A model generated the notes under the pieces. The model did no database searches, was not told where the DNA came from, and saw only the letters and a program-made list of their open reading frames with translations. Positions 23,792-33,182 of a stretch of 34,031 nucleotides of DNA are shown here, piece after piece (positions within the stretch are counted from its first letter, which is position 1; each line of letters opens with the position of its first letter). Source of the stretch: Acidobacteriota bacterium (GTDB lineage: Bacteria > Acidobacteriota > Terriglobia > Bryobacterales > Bryobacteraceae); NCBI GenBank assembly GCA_016871115.1, contig VFZP01000016.1, forward strand, positions 1 through 34,031, written 5' to 3'. The position numbers and the translations under genes are program-made.

Positions 23792-25732
23792 GTGTTTCAT
23801 CAAATTCAAAGCCGCCTCCAGGAAGAAGTGTCTGGCCACATCCAGACCCGCTACGGTCTCGATCTCGCTGTCGTGCTGGAGGAGCCGTCAGACGCGAAGT
23901 TCGGCGAACTGGCGCTTACGGTCGCCTTTGCGCTCGCCAAGCAATTGAAGAAGGCCCCGCGCGTCATTGCGCAGGAACTTGTCGACGATCTCGGCACGCT
24001 CCCGGGCGTCGTCGCCATGGAGATCGCTGGTGCCGGCTACATTAACATTCGGCTCGATCGCGGCGCCTATGCCGCGAGCCTCATCGCGCCGCCCGCCGCA
24101 GCCACCGCCGCCGCGGCGGATAAGGTGATCGTCGAGCACACCAACATCAACCCGAACAAGGCCGCGCATATCGGCCACCTGCGCAATTCGGTGCTGGGAG
24201 ACACGTTCGTGCGCATGCTGCGCGCGTCGGGCCAAACGGTGGAAGTGCAGAACTATATCGACAACACGGGCGTGCAGGTGAGCGACGTCGTGGCGGGGTT
24301 CCATCACCTGGAACACAAGACTGCGGCCGACGTCACCGAACTCGCCAAGGGCGACCGCTTCGACTACCTTTGCTGGGACCTCTACGCCCGCACGTCACAA
24401 CATTTCAAAGATCACCCGGAGGATGAAAAGGCGTGGCAGCACGAAGCGCTCCACGCCATCGAAACGGGTGAGGGTGACCTTGCCGAACTCGGCCATGTGG
24501 TGGCCGACGCGATCGTGCTCTGCCACCTCCGCACCATGCGGCGACTGGGCATCATTTACGACGTCCTGCCGCGCGAAAGCGAAATCCTACACCTCCAGTT
24601 CTGGGCCACGGCGTTTGAGCAGCTGAAAGAGCGCCAGGCGATCTACCTGGAGACCGAGGGCAACAAGAAAGGCTGCTGGGTGATGGCCGGCTCGTATTAC
24701 TCAGACTCGGATGACGACAGCAAGGTCATCGTGCGGTCCAACGGCATCGTCACGTACGTGGGCAAAGACATTGCGTATCAGATGTGGAAGTTCGGCGTGC
24801 TGGGCAAGGATTTTCACTACCGCAAGCTCTTGACCGAAGCAGACGGGCACGAGGTGTGGGTTTCCACCGCCGAGCCGCAGCCTGCAAACAACGCGCCGAA
24901 GTTCGGCGGCGGCGCGACAGTCTATAACGTCATCGACACGCGGCAATCGTATCTGCAAGACGTCGTCGCCGCAGGGCTCCGCGCGCTGGGCTACACCGGG
25001 CAGGCGGAGCGTTCGATCCACTTCAACTACGAGATGGTGGCGCTGACGCCCCGCACGTGCGTAGAGCTCGGCATTGAGTTGAGCGACGAGGATAAGTCGA
25101 AGGCGCACGTCCAGGTGTCGGGCCGCAAGGGGCTCGGCGTGAAGGCCAACGATCTGCTGGATAAGCTCATCGAAAAGGCGCTGGGTGAGGTGGAGAGCCG
25201 CCATGCCGACGCAACCGTTGAAGAGCGCCGCGCCGTCGCCACCCAAATCGCCATCGGCGCGCTGCGCTACTTCATGCTGAAGTTCACGCGCAACACCGTG
25301 ATCGCGTTCGATCTGGGCGAAGCGCTCGCCTTCACCGGCGAGACCGGTCCGTACCTCCAGTATGCTGCCGTACGTGCGAAGAAGATTCTGCACAAACTCG
25401 CCGAGCAAGGCGACCAGCTTGACTGCGCCGCATTGACGCCGGAGATGCTCGCGCGCCAACTGGCTTCCGATGACTTCTGGCACCTGCTCATGCGTATTTC
25501 GAAGGTAGACTCGGCGGTGGCGAAAGCCGTGACTGCGGGCGAACCGTCGCACGTGGCGCGCTACGCCTTCCAACTCGCGCAGGCCTTCAGCGGCTTCTAC
25601 GACAAGTACTCCGTGAAGGACGAAGCTGACGCCGAGCGTAAGCAGTTCCTCATCTGGATGACCGGCTACTTCCGGCAGCAACTTGAGCGCGTGGCCGCCG
25701 TGTTGGGCATTCCCCTGCCACAATACATGTGA
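23792..25732 (+). CDS. argS: Arginyl-tRNA synthetase
   Basis: The 646-residue class I synthetase starts at GTG 23792 (MFHQIQSRL). It has the N-terminal Add1-type domain, the HIGH signature in KAAHIGHLRN, and the KMSKS-equivalent loop VSGRKGLGVKA. ArgRS typically has a degenerate KMSKS. The C-terminal DALR anticodon-binding domain has ALAFTGETGPYLQYAAVR and ends in a helical bundle. It charges tRNA-Arg. The stop TGA overlaps the ATG of the next gene (ATGTGATG), so the peptidase is coupled to it. Confidence 0.97.
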   Translation: MFHQIQSRLQEEVSGHIQTRYGLDLAVVLEEPSDAKFGELALTVAFALAKQLKKAPRVIAQELVDDLGTLPGVVAMEIAGAGYINIRLDRGAYAASLIAPPAAATAAAADKVIVEHTNINPNKAAHIGHLRNSVLGDTFVRMLRASGQTVEVQNYIDNTGVQVSDVVAGFHHLEHKTAADVTELAKGDRFDYLCWDLYARTSQHFKDHPEDEKAWQHEALHAIETGEGDLAELGHVVADAIVLCHLRTMRRLGIIYDVLPRESEILHLQFWATAFEQLKERQAIYLETEGNKKGCWVMAGSYYSDSDDDSKVIVRSNGIVTYVGKDIAYQMWKFGVLGKDFHYRKLLTEADGHEVWVSTAEPQPANNAPKFGGGATVYNVIDTRQSYLQDVVAAGLRALGYTGQAERSIHFNYEMVALTPRTCVELGIELSDEDKSKAHVQVSGRKGLGVKANDLLDKLIEKALGEVESRHADATVEERRAVATQIAIGALRYFMLKFTRNTVIAFDLGEALAFTGETGPYLQYAAVRAKKILHKLAEQGDQLDCAALTPEMLARQLASDDFWHLLMRISKVDSAVAKAVTAGEPSHVARYAFQLAQAFSGFYDKYSVKDEADAERKQFLIWMTGYFRQQLERVAAVLGIPLPQYM

Positions 25733-26926
25733 TGCTCTTCGCCCCGCTCCTCGCCGCGGCCGCCATTCCAATCGTCCACACCGGATTCGAAGGCGCGCAG
25801 CTGGAACGTGTGGAACCCGTCACGCCCACGCACTTCCGCGCGCTCCTGCGCAGCGACGTGGATCAGGACGGCCGCAACCGTCAGGCCAACTGGTATTACT
25901 TCCGCATCGACGGCGCGCGCGGCCACGAGATCACCGTCGATCTCACTAACCTCCTCGGCGAGTACAACTATCGCGCCAATCGCGGCGCTGTCACCAAAGA
26001 CATCGTACCAGTGTGGAGCGGAGACAACGTCCACTGGCGGCACTTCACCGCCACCGATTTTCATGACGAGCCGCAGCCCTTCCTGCGCCTGACACTCAAG
26101 CCCACGCGCGACCGCGTTTGGATCGCCCACGTGCCGCTCTACACCAACGAACATCTTGCGCGGCTCGAACGCGACGTCCGCCGTTCGCCGTACTCAACCA
26201 TCGAATCCGCGGGCCGCACGCCGCAGGGCCGCGCAATGCCGCTGTGGACGTTCACCGACACCGCCGCGCCCGCCGACGCCAAGCGCGGCGTTTGGCTCAT
26301 GTTTCGCCAACACGCGTGGGAAACCGGCTCCTCCTGGGCAGGCGAGGGCGCCGTGCGATTCCTCATCTCGAACCACCCGGACGCAGCCCGCATCCGCCGC
26401 GCGTGCATCTTCAAGATCTTCCCCATGGCGGACCCCGATGGCCTGGCGCGCGGCAACGTGCGCTTCAACGCCGCGGGTTTCGATCTCGACCGCAACTGGG
26501 ACGTAGACAACGCCGTGACGATGCCCGAGATCAGCGCCCAAAAGCGCTCAATCCTGGCCTGGCTGGACGCCGGCCGCCGCCTTGATCTCTTCCTCTCGCT
26601 CCACAACACCGAGACCAGCGAGTATCTCGAAGCTCCACCCGCTGGGCATGACGAACTCGGCCCGCGCGTTTTTTGCCGCTTTGTCCCAGTACTCTACGTT
26701 CGCCCCCACGCGCGAGTTATTCCGCGCCGCTGTAACCACCACCGAAGGCAAGCCCGGCCGCATGACTGTGTCGCAGGGTCTCTATCACGCGCGCAATTCA
26801 CCCACGTTCATCATGGAGCAGATGATCGCCAGGAACCCGAGGCCGGGCGACTTACCCAAGTTGGAGCACCGCATCGCCTTCGGAGCGGGCTTAGTACGCG
26901 CCGCCGCGGCCGCGGTCCTGCCATAA
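25732..26926 (+). pseudogene. M14-family zinc carboxypeptidase, frameshifted at a T6 run
   Basis: From ATG 25732 the protein has a short signal peptide (MLFAPLLAAAAIPIV), an N-terminal beta domain, and the M14 peptidase core. The zinc ligands appear as HAWE (H-x-x-E) and LSLHN, with an RNW motif (LDRNWDVD) for substrate binding. The catalytic Glu should lie near the C-terminus. The listed ORF loses its sense after RVFCRF; the next frame carries the proper end (QYSTFAPTRELF, then SPTFIMEQM with the expected Glu) and stops at 26926. The switch coincides with TTTTTT at 26669-26674: with five Ts the frame reads RVFAALSQYSTF and is intact, giving about 398 residues. It is either a recent mutation or a sequencing/assembly error. 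The ORF-track extension to 26988 is not the true end. Confidence 0.82.
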
Positions 26927-26996
26927 GTGTTAACTTACCGGTTCAGTCATGTATCCGTTGCCAATTTGCTGGTAAGCTTACGGCCTAGGAAGCCCC

Positions 26997-27578
26997 ATGA
27001 AACACCACTTGATTCGATTAATCGCTGCCGCCGCGCTATGCGCGTCGCTGTCGTCTGTCGCCATCGTTGTCCGCGAAGGCACGATGAGCGGCGCGCAGGA
27101 GGTTCCCCCTAACGCGTCTACGGCCACCGGCAGCGCCTTGGTGACGTTAAACGACGTGGCCAACACGTTGCGCGTCCAGCTTTCCTTCAGCGGCCTGGCG
27201 GTGAATGCCACGGCCGGCCACATCCACTGCTGTGCCGGTACGGGAGTCAAGGGCCCGGTAGCCATTGACTTCAATTTCTCCGGCAACACCGCCGCGTTCC
27301 CGCCTGCCACGGCCGGTTCTTTCGATTTCACTTCCGACCTGACAAACTCAGCCGTGTACGGCGGCACCTTCCGCTCAAACAACGGCGGCACGGCGGCGGG
27401 CGCACGCGCGGCGTTCATCGTCGGCTTCCTCGCCGGCAACTCCTACACGAACATCCACAATGCATCGTTCCCGGGCGGCGAAATCCGCGCGCAAATGACG
27501 CCTGAACCCGCCAGCGTGCCGTTGTCGGCGTCGAGCATCATGGCGGTGCTGGCACTACGCCGCCGCCGCACCGCCTAG
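26997..27578 (+). CDS. CHRD-domain secreted protein with PEP-CTERM-like tail
   Basis: The 193-residue product has a signal peptide (HLIRLIAAAALCASLSSVA) and a CHRD domain: MSGAQEVPPN, then TAGHIHCCAGTGVKGP, and YTNIHNASFPGGEIRAQM. CHRD domains occur in extracellular proteins and are of uncertain function. The C-terminus is PEPASVPLSASSIMAVLALRRRR. This is a PEP motif, a hydrophobic helix and an arginine cluster, as in PEP-CTERM sorting signals handled by an exosortase. The helix is short. A vicinal HCC replaces the more usual HxH spacing in the copper-like site. AGGAAG lies 5 bases before the ATG. Its stop shares CTAG with the convergent efflux gene. Confidence 0.85.
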   Translation: MKHHLIRLIAAAALCASLSSVAIVVREGTMSGAQEVPPNASTATGSALVTLNDVANTLRVQLSFSGLAVNATAGHIHCCAGTGVKGPVAIDFNFSGNTAAFPPATAGSFDFTSDLTNSAVYGGTFRSNNGGTAAGARAAFIVGFLAGNSYTNIHNASFPGGEIRAQMTPEPASVPLSASSIMAVLALRRRRTA

Positions 27579-30500
27579 CTCACTTCAGCTGCGTCTTTTT
27601 CCGCCGAGCCCGTGCTCTCTCCGCTGGAAAACCACGGATAGAGCACGGGCAGCAAAAACAGCGTCAGCAATGTGCTGGTGAACAAACCGCCGATCACCAC
27701 GGTAGCCAGCGGACGATGCACCTCGGCCCCGGTAGACGTGGACAGCGCCATCGGCAGGAATCCGAGTGAAGCCACCAGCGCCGTCATCAGCACGGGCCGC
27801 AAACGTAACGATGCGCCTTCAAGCGTCGCCTCCGCCAGTGCCATCCCCTCCTCGCGCAGGTGATTGATCGAACTCACCAGCACAATCCCGTTCAGCACCG
27901 CCACGCCGAAGAGCGCAATGAAGCCCACCGAAGCCGACAGGTTCAAATTCATCCCCCGCAGCCAAAGCGCCGCCACGCCGCCCACCAGGGCAAACGGTAC
28001 GTTGAGAATGATCAGCAGCGATTGGCGGATGGAGTGGAACGTGGCGTAGAGCAACGCGAAGATGATGCCTGCGGTGAGCGGAATCACCAGCATCAGCCGC
28101 CGCGTCGCGCGTTCCTGATTCTCAAACTGCCCTCCCAGGTCGATCGAATAACCGGGCGGAATCTTCAACTCGCGATCCAACCGCCCTCGCACTTCATCGA
28201 CGAACGTGCCGAGGTCACGCCCGCGCACGTTCGACTGCACGATGATGCGGCGCTGCCCGTGTTCGCGGGATATCGTGTCGGGGCCGCTTTCCAGCCTCAC
28301 TGCCGCCACCTGGCCAAGTTGCACCCGTTCCCCGCCCGGCGCCGGCAACAGCACCGCCCGCACGGCTTCGAGGTTCCGGCTCGCCTCGCCCGGCAGCCTC
28401 ACCACCACGTCAAACTGGCGCTGCCCGTCGATCAACGTCGACACCAACTTGCCGCTCACCACCACTTCCATCGCGTCGCGCAGATCCGCCACGTTAAGCC
28501 CATAGCGCGCCAGCGCCACTCGATCCGCGGTGACCGTCATCTCCGTGATGCCCGAGACGATTTCCACCTGTGCATCGGCCGCGCCCCGGACGCCGCTCAC
28601 AATGCGCAGCGCCCGGTCGCCCAGTTGCTCCAGCACGCGGCTGTCTTCTCCGAAAATCTTCACCGCCAGGTCGGCCTTCACACCCGAAACAACCTCGTCT
28701 AACCGCATTGCCATCGGCTGCGTGAAGTTGAACGCCATGCCCGGCACTTCTTTGAGGGCCTTGTCGATGGCCTCGATCAGTTGTTCCTTCGTGCGCTGCG
28801 TGGGCCACTGGCTGTGCGGCTTCAGCAGCACATAAATGTCGCCCTGGTGGATGCCCATCGCCTCGGTGGCAAGGTCCGGGCGGCCGACCTTGGTGACGAT
28901 CCCGGAAATCTCCGGGAATTGGCGCAGCAGAAGTTGCTCTACCTGGGTGGACAAATCCACCGACTGAGTGACCGACACGCCGGGCAGCTTGCGGCTCTCA
29001 ATGAGAATCGAGCCTTCATCCAGCTTCGGCATGAACTCCGAGCCCATGCGCATCAGCAATACGCCGGCCGTCGCCAGCGCGGCCAGCGCGAAGGCCAGCA
29101 TCACCGCGCGGCCGCGCACCGCGCCCGCCAGTACGGACCGGTAGCGCAGCCGGAGCCTCTCAAAGATGCGCTCGGAAAACTCGGCGGGCGCTCGCCGCGC
29201 AAAGGCCATGGACGACGCCGCAGGCACCACCAGCAGCGCCAGCAGCAGTGAACCGACTAGCGCCGAACACACCGTCACCGCCATGGGCCGGAACATGCGG
29301 CCCTCCAGCCCTTCGAGCAGAAAGATCGGCAGGTACACGGCGATGATAATCGCGACTCCGAATAGAGTCGGCCGGCCCACCTCGGCCGCCGCCTGCCGGA
29401 TCCGGGCGAACGGTTGGTAAGCGCCGGCTTCATCGCGCCGTTGCAGGCGGCGCATGGAGTTCTCCATCATCACCACGGCGCCATCCACGATCATGCCGAA
29501 GTCGATCGCGCCCAGGCTCATCAGGTTCGCCGACACGCCGAACACACGCATGCCGATCAAGGCGGCCAGCATCGACAGCGGAATCACCAGCGCTACCAGA
29601 ATCGCCGCGCGCGCATTGCCAAGACACACAAACAACACCGCCATCACCAGCAGCCCGCCCTCAATGAGGTTGCGGGTCACCGTGGCGATCGTGCCGTCGA
29701 TCACGTCCGACTGGTCGTAGAACGGCCGGATCTTCACGCCGTCCGGCAAGCGGAGCGTTGCGATGCGCGCCTTCACGCGCTCGATCACGTTCTTGCCGTT
29801 CTCGCCCTTGAGCATGATCACCATGCCGGAAACGGCTTCGCCTTTGCCGTCTCGCGTCACCGCGCCTTGCCGTGGCATGGGACCGTGGCGAATATCGGCC
29901 ACCTCGCGCAGCAGCACCGGCGTGCCTGCTTGCGCGCGCAGCACGATGCGGCCGAGGTCCGCCTCATCGCGCGCGCGGCCCAAGCCGCGGACGTTGTACT
30001 GCTCGCCTGCGTGTTCAATGTAGCCGCCGCCGAAGTTCTCATTATTCTCGGCAATGCGCGCAAATACCTCGCGCAGCGAGAGCCCGTAACGCAGCAGCGC
30101 CGCCGGGCGCACTTCCACATAGTATTGCCGGGTAACGCCGCCCCAGGTGTTGATTTCGTTCACGCCCGCCAAGCCGCGCAACTGATTGCGGATCTGCCAG
30201 TCATGGAGCGTTTTCAGTTCCATGGCCGGCTGCGGGCCTTCGATCGTGTACTGATACACTTCGCCGAAGGCTGTCGCCACTGGCGCCAGCACCGGCTTGA
30301 CCGTTTGCGGCAAGCGCGAACGCACTTCGGCGAGCCGCTCGTTCATCACCTGGCGCGCGAAGTAGCTGTTCACTTCGGCGTCAAAAACGACGGTCACCAT
30401 CGAAAGCCCGAGCTTGGAGATCGACCGGACCTCCTGCATTTTCGGGAGCCCCATCATCGCTGTTTCGATGGGATAGGTCACCAGCATTTCCACGTCCGCC

Positions 30501-30673
30501 GGGCCCATGGCCGGGCATTCGGTGAGCACCACCACCTGATTGTTCGTCAGGTCCGGGAACGCTTCGATCGGCAGTTGTGTCAGCGAATAGCCGCCGTAGC
30601 CAACCAGGAGCACCAAGCCGAAGAACACGAGCCACCTGTTGTGCAGGCAGAAGTCGACGAGCTGCTTGAGCAC
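27575..30673 (-). CDS. Heavy-metal RND efflux transporter, CzcA/CusA family
   Basis: The 1032-residue inner-membrane pump has the twelve-helix RND layout with two large periplasmic loops. It opens with the family N-terminus LVDFCLHNRWLVFFGLVLLVGYGGY and QLPIEAFPDLTNNQV. The fourth-helix proton-relay motif reads DFGMIVDGAVVMMEN, typical of the heavy-metal group (HME-RND). The last helices contain FIALFGVAVLNGIVLVSSIN. It exports divalent or monovalent metals through the adaptor and outer-membrane partners encoded upstream. The metal cannot be read safely. The gene starts with GTG two bases after the adaptor stop. Confidence 0.93.
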   Translation of the reverse strand: MLKQLVDFCLHNRWLVFFGLVLLVGYGGYSLTQLPIEAFPDLTNNQVVVLTECPAMGPADVEMLVTYPIETAMMGLPKMQEVRSISKLGLSMVTVVFDAEVNSYFARQVMNERLAEVRSRLPQTVKPVLAPVATAFGEVYQYTIEGPQPAMELKTLHDWQIRNQLRGLAGVNEINTWGGVTRQYYVEVRPAALLRYGLSLREVFARIAENNENFGGGYIEHAGEQYNVRGLGRARDEADLGRIVLRAQAGTPVLLREVADIRHGPMPRQGAVTRDGKGEAVSGMVIMLKGENGKNVIERVKARIATLRLPDGVKIRPFYDQSDVIDGTIATVTRNLIEGGLLVMAVLFVCLGNARAAILVALVIPLSMLAALIGMRVFGVSANLMSLGAIDFGMIVDGAVVMMENSMRRLQRRDEAGAYQPFARIRQAAAEVGRPTLFGVAIIIAVYLPIFLLEGLEGRMFRPMAVTVCSALVGSLLLALLVVPAASSMAFARRAPAEFSERIFERLRLRYRSVLAGAVRGRAVMLAFALAALATAGVLLMRMGSEFMPKLDEGSILIESRKLPGVSVTQSVDLSTQVEQLLLRQFPEISGIVTKVGRPDLATEAMGIHQGDIYVLLKPHSQWPTQRTKEQLIEAIDKALKEVPGMAFNFTQPMAMRLDEVVSGVKADLAVKIFGEDSRVLEQLGDRALRIVSGVRGAADAQVEIVSGITEMTVTADRVALARYGLNVADLRDAMEVVVSGKLVSTLIDGQRQFDVVVRLPGEASRNLEAVRAVLLPAPGGERVQLGQVAAVRLESGPDTISREHGQRRIIVQSNVRGRDLGTFVDEVRGRLDRELKIPPGYSIDLGGQFENQERATRRLMLVIPLTAGIIFALLYATFHSIRQSLLIILNVPFALVGGVAALWLRGMNLNLSASVGFIALFGVAVLNGIVLVSSINHLREEGMALAEATLEGASLRLRPVLMTALVASLGFLPMALSTSTGAEVHRPLATVVIGGLFTSTLLTLFLLPVLYPWFSSGESTGSAEKDAAEVS

Positions 30674-30674
30674 C

Positions 30675-31907
30675 TTACTCCTCGTCCGCCAGCGCCTTTT
30701 TGAGGACCTGCGACTTGAGCACGAACGCGCCCTTCACCACGACCGTCTCGCCGGCCGCCACGCCGCTCAGGATCTGCACGCGCCCATCGAGCAAGCGGCC
30801 CGTCTCAACGGCCCTCGCCTCAAAGCGGCCCGCGCCGGTCTCTACGAACACCGTACTCTGGCCTTTGACATCCTGCAACGCGGTCTCGCTCACGAACAAC
30901 CCGCCGCGCCCGCCGCCAGCCGCTCCGGACGCCCATTGCACGTCGCCATACATCTCCGGCTTCAGCAGGCCCGCGGCGTTGGCCAGTTCAATCTGCACCG
31001 GCAGCGTGCGCGTGTCCGCGTCCAACTGTTCGCCCAGTTTGATCACGCGCCCGGGAAACGAACGGCCTGGATGCGCCTGCACTTCCACCCGCACAGCCTG
31101 CCCGAACCGCACGCCCGAGATGGCCGCTTCCGGCAACGCCGCCTGCATCCACAAAGTGGAAACATCGCTGATCACAAACATCTCCGCCGCAGCCGCCACA
31201 ACCGAGCCCGCCGTCACTTTCCGTTCGAGCAGCACGCCCGCCGCAGGCGCCTTGACCGAAATCAGATCGTCGTCATGATCGTGACTCTCCCCGGCGCGTT
31301 CTTCGACCGCCACCCCGAGAACATCCGCGAGGTGCGTCTTGGCGCGATCCACTTCCGTCTCTGCCTGCGTCACAGCCGACTGCGCCTGCTTCACCTCCGC
31401 CTCGGTCCGCTCTACCTGTTCGAGCGCGGCGGCCTTGAGAGCGTATAGCCGCTTGGCGCGATCGCGCATCTGCTCGGCATAGGCCACCGCCGATTTGGCG
31501 CGCCCCAATTCCGTAAGCGCCTTGCGATGGTCCGCGCGCCCGTCGTGTACGGCGTGGCTGTGCATCCGGGCCAGCACTTGGCCCGCGGCCACGCGGTCCC
31601 CGGCATTCACCATCACGTTCACCAGGTGCCCATCGATGATCGCGCCCACGCGCCACGTGCGGTGGTCGTTCACCGTCAGGTGCCCGGTTGCGCGAATGCC
31701 CTCGGCCACCGATTGCTCCTTCACGGCCTCCGTCGCGAAGTTCCCTACCGACGCGGGCGGAACAGTCACCACTGCAGCGGACTCTGGCGCGGCAGCCGAC
31801 GGCCGATGAGCGGGAGCCGTCGCTGCCGGGGCACTCGGGGGAGCCGCCGGGCCACTGCAACCGGCAGAGAACACCAGGAGCGTAAATACCGCCCATACCA
31901 CCTTCAT
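30675..31907 (-). CDS. RND efflux periplasmic adaptor lipoprotein (CzcB/CusB-like)
   Basis: The 410-residue membrane-fusion protein carries a lipoprotein signal (LLVFSAGC, with Cys at about residue 17) followed by a Pro/Ala-rich linker. It has a lipoyl-like region (IDGHLVNVMVNAGDRVAAGQVLA), a coiled-coil hairpin (about residues 125-200, with repeated Ala/Glu/Arg heptads), a second lipoyl half (ISVKAPAAGVLLERKVTAG), and a beta-barrel domain. Two His-rich stretches, HSHAVHDGRADHRK and GESHDHDDD, suggest metal contact. It bridges the inner-membrane pump and the outer-membrane channel. Its ATG overlaps the stop of the channel gene by 4 bases (ATGA). Confidence 0.92.
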   Translation of the reverse strand: MKVVWAVFTLLVFSAGCSGPAAPPSAPAATAPAHRPSAAAPESAAVVTVPPASVGNFATEAVKEQSVAEGIRATGHLTVNDHRTWRVGAIIDGHLVNVMVNAGDRVAAGQVLARMHSHAVHDGRADHRKALTELGRAKSAVAYAEQMRDRAKRLYALKAAALEQVERTEAEVKQAQSAVTQAETEVDRAKTHLADVLGVAVEERAGESHDHDDDLISVKAPAAGVLLERKVTAGSVVAAAAEMFVISDVSTLWMQAALPEAAISGVRFGQAVRVEVQAHPGRSFPGRVIKLGEQLDADTRTLPVQIELANAAGLLKPEMYGDVQWASGAAGGGRGGLFVSETALQDVKGQSTVFVETGAGRFEARAVETGRLLDGRVQILSGVAAGETVVVKGAFVLKSQVLKKALADEE

Positions 31908-33145
31908 GGCCGCACCCCCATGGCCGCCTGCAACTCTGCTTGCGCTTCCCGCACTTCCGTCAGTCCTTGTATGAAGGCCAATCTTGCCTCAATGCGGATG
32001 CGCTGCGCATCCAGCAGCCGCAGCAGATCCGCGCCACCTTCGCGATAGGCAGCCTCCGCAATGCGATACGTCTCATCCGCTTGCTTCTGGAGCGGCTCCA
32101 GGAACGTCACCACATCGCGACGGTGCAGCGTGTATGCCGACAGCGCTGCGGCAAACTCGGCCCGCACCAGCGCCTCGGCCGCAGCCAGACTGGACTCGGC
32201 CACCCGGTACTCCGCACCAGCGGCGGCGATGTTGCCCTGATTCCGGTTCCGCAACGGCAAATCCCATTGCACGCCGCCCACCATCGTATTGAGGCCCGCT
32301 GTGCGCTTGTAGCCAAACAGCACGTCCACGTTCGGCATCGCCAGCGCCGTCTGCAAAGACTGCTGCGCCCGCGCCTGCTCCATCGCCGCGCGCGCCACCC
32401 GCAGTTCGCGCCGCTCGGCGAGTGCAGTGGACTCGTCGGCGGTCACCGTCTCTGTCAGCGCTTCTTCCACGGTGTCCGCGAACGTCACGCGAGGAAACTC
32501 ACGCTGCCCCATCTCGCGGAACAAATGAATGCGGGCGCGTTCTGCAGCCAGGAACGCGTGGTTGATGTCTACGTTCAACCGTTGCGCTTCCACGCGCACA
32601 CGTAAGAGATCCGCTTCCGCAATCGCACCTTCCCTGACACGAATCTCGTGATAGTCCACCACCCGCTGGAGGTTTTCGGCGCTCTGCACCAGAATGGCAT
32701 GCACGCGCGCTGCACCCAGGGCCGCCCAGTATGCAACGGCCACGCGCGCGGCAATCTGCTGCGTCAGCAATTCGCGTTCGACCTCTACGCGCTGCTTGCC
32801 CGCCGCCGCTACTTCCACCCGCTGCCCGCGCTTGCCGCCGGTTTCGAGCGTCTGCTGCAGGAACGCAAACTGATCGGTGTCGCGGTAGTGGACAAACGGA
32901 CGGCGATACGAACCAGGGCGAGCGTTTTCGTGTTGCAGAACTAACCGGGGATTCGGCGCCAAACCCGCCTGTGACTGGAGCGCAGCCGAAGCATCGATCC
33001 TCCGCGCGGCGGAGTCCAGCAAAGGATGAGAGGCGAGGGCTCGTTCAACGGCGTCCCGGACCGATAATCCAGCCGGAAGCGGTTGCGACCAGGCAACACA
33101 GAAAGAAAGAAGAATCCAAACAACCAGGAGACGGCGGTTGACCAT
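31904..33145 (-). CDS. Outer-membrane efflux channel (TolC/CzcC-like)
   Basis: From ATG 33145 (GGAGAG about 6 bases upstream) the product has 413 residues. The ORF track start (33202) adds 19 residues that reach into the sigma factor's end. A signal peptide (MVNRRLLVVWILLSFCVAWS) precedes two homologous outer-membrane efflux domains with long alpha-helical barrels. Family segments are SVRDAVERALASHPLL, LAPNPRLVLQHEN, QTLETGGKRGQRV, YREGGADLLRLLDAQR and QAELQAAMG. It is the outer-membrane exit duct of the tripartite metal pump. It lies 37 bases after the sigma factor gene. Confidence 0.92.
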   Translation of the reverse strand: MVNRRLLVVWILLSFCVAWSQPLPAGLSVRDAVERALASHPLLDSAARRIDASAALQSQAGLAPNPRLVLQHENARPGSYRRPFVHYRDTDQFAFLQQTLETGGKRGQRVEVAAAGKQRVEVERELLTQQIAARVAVAYWAALGAARVHAILVQSAENLQRVVDYHEIRVREGAIAEADLLRVRVEAQRLNVDINHAFLAAERARIHLFREMGQREFPRVTFADTVEEALTETVTADESTALAERRELRVARAAMEQARAQQSLQTALAMPNVDVLFGYKRTAGLNTMVGGVQWDLPLRNRNQGNIAAAGAEYRVAESSLAAAEALVRAEFAAALSAYTLHRRDVVTFLEPLQKQADETYRIAEAAYREGGADLLRLLDAQRIRIEARLAFIQGLTEVREAQAELQAAMGVRP

Positions 33146-33182
33146 GCGCTCTCCATATAAGAGCACATTAACGCCGATGAGG

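Noticed and set aside
26927-26996. Possible promoter before the CHRD gene (TTGCCA)
   Set aside because: No matching -10 element sits at a sensible spacing, and promoter consensus in this organism is unknown.
29414-30703. Plus-strand ORF of 429 residues opposite the CzcA-type pump
   Set aside because: It is rich in His, Arg and Gln with no recognisable domain, and it mirrors the strongly supported RND pump codon by codon. It is an antisense shadow of GC-rich coding DNA.
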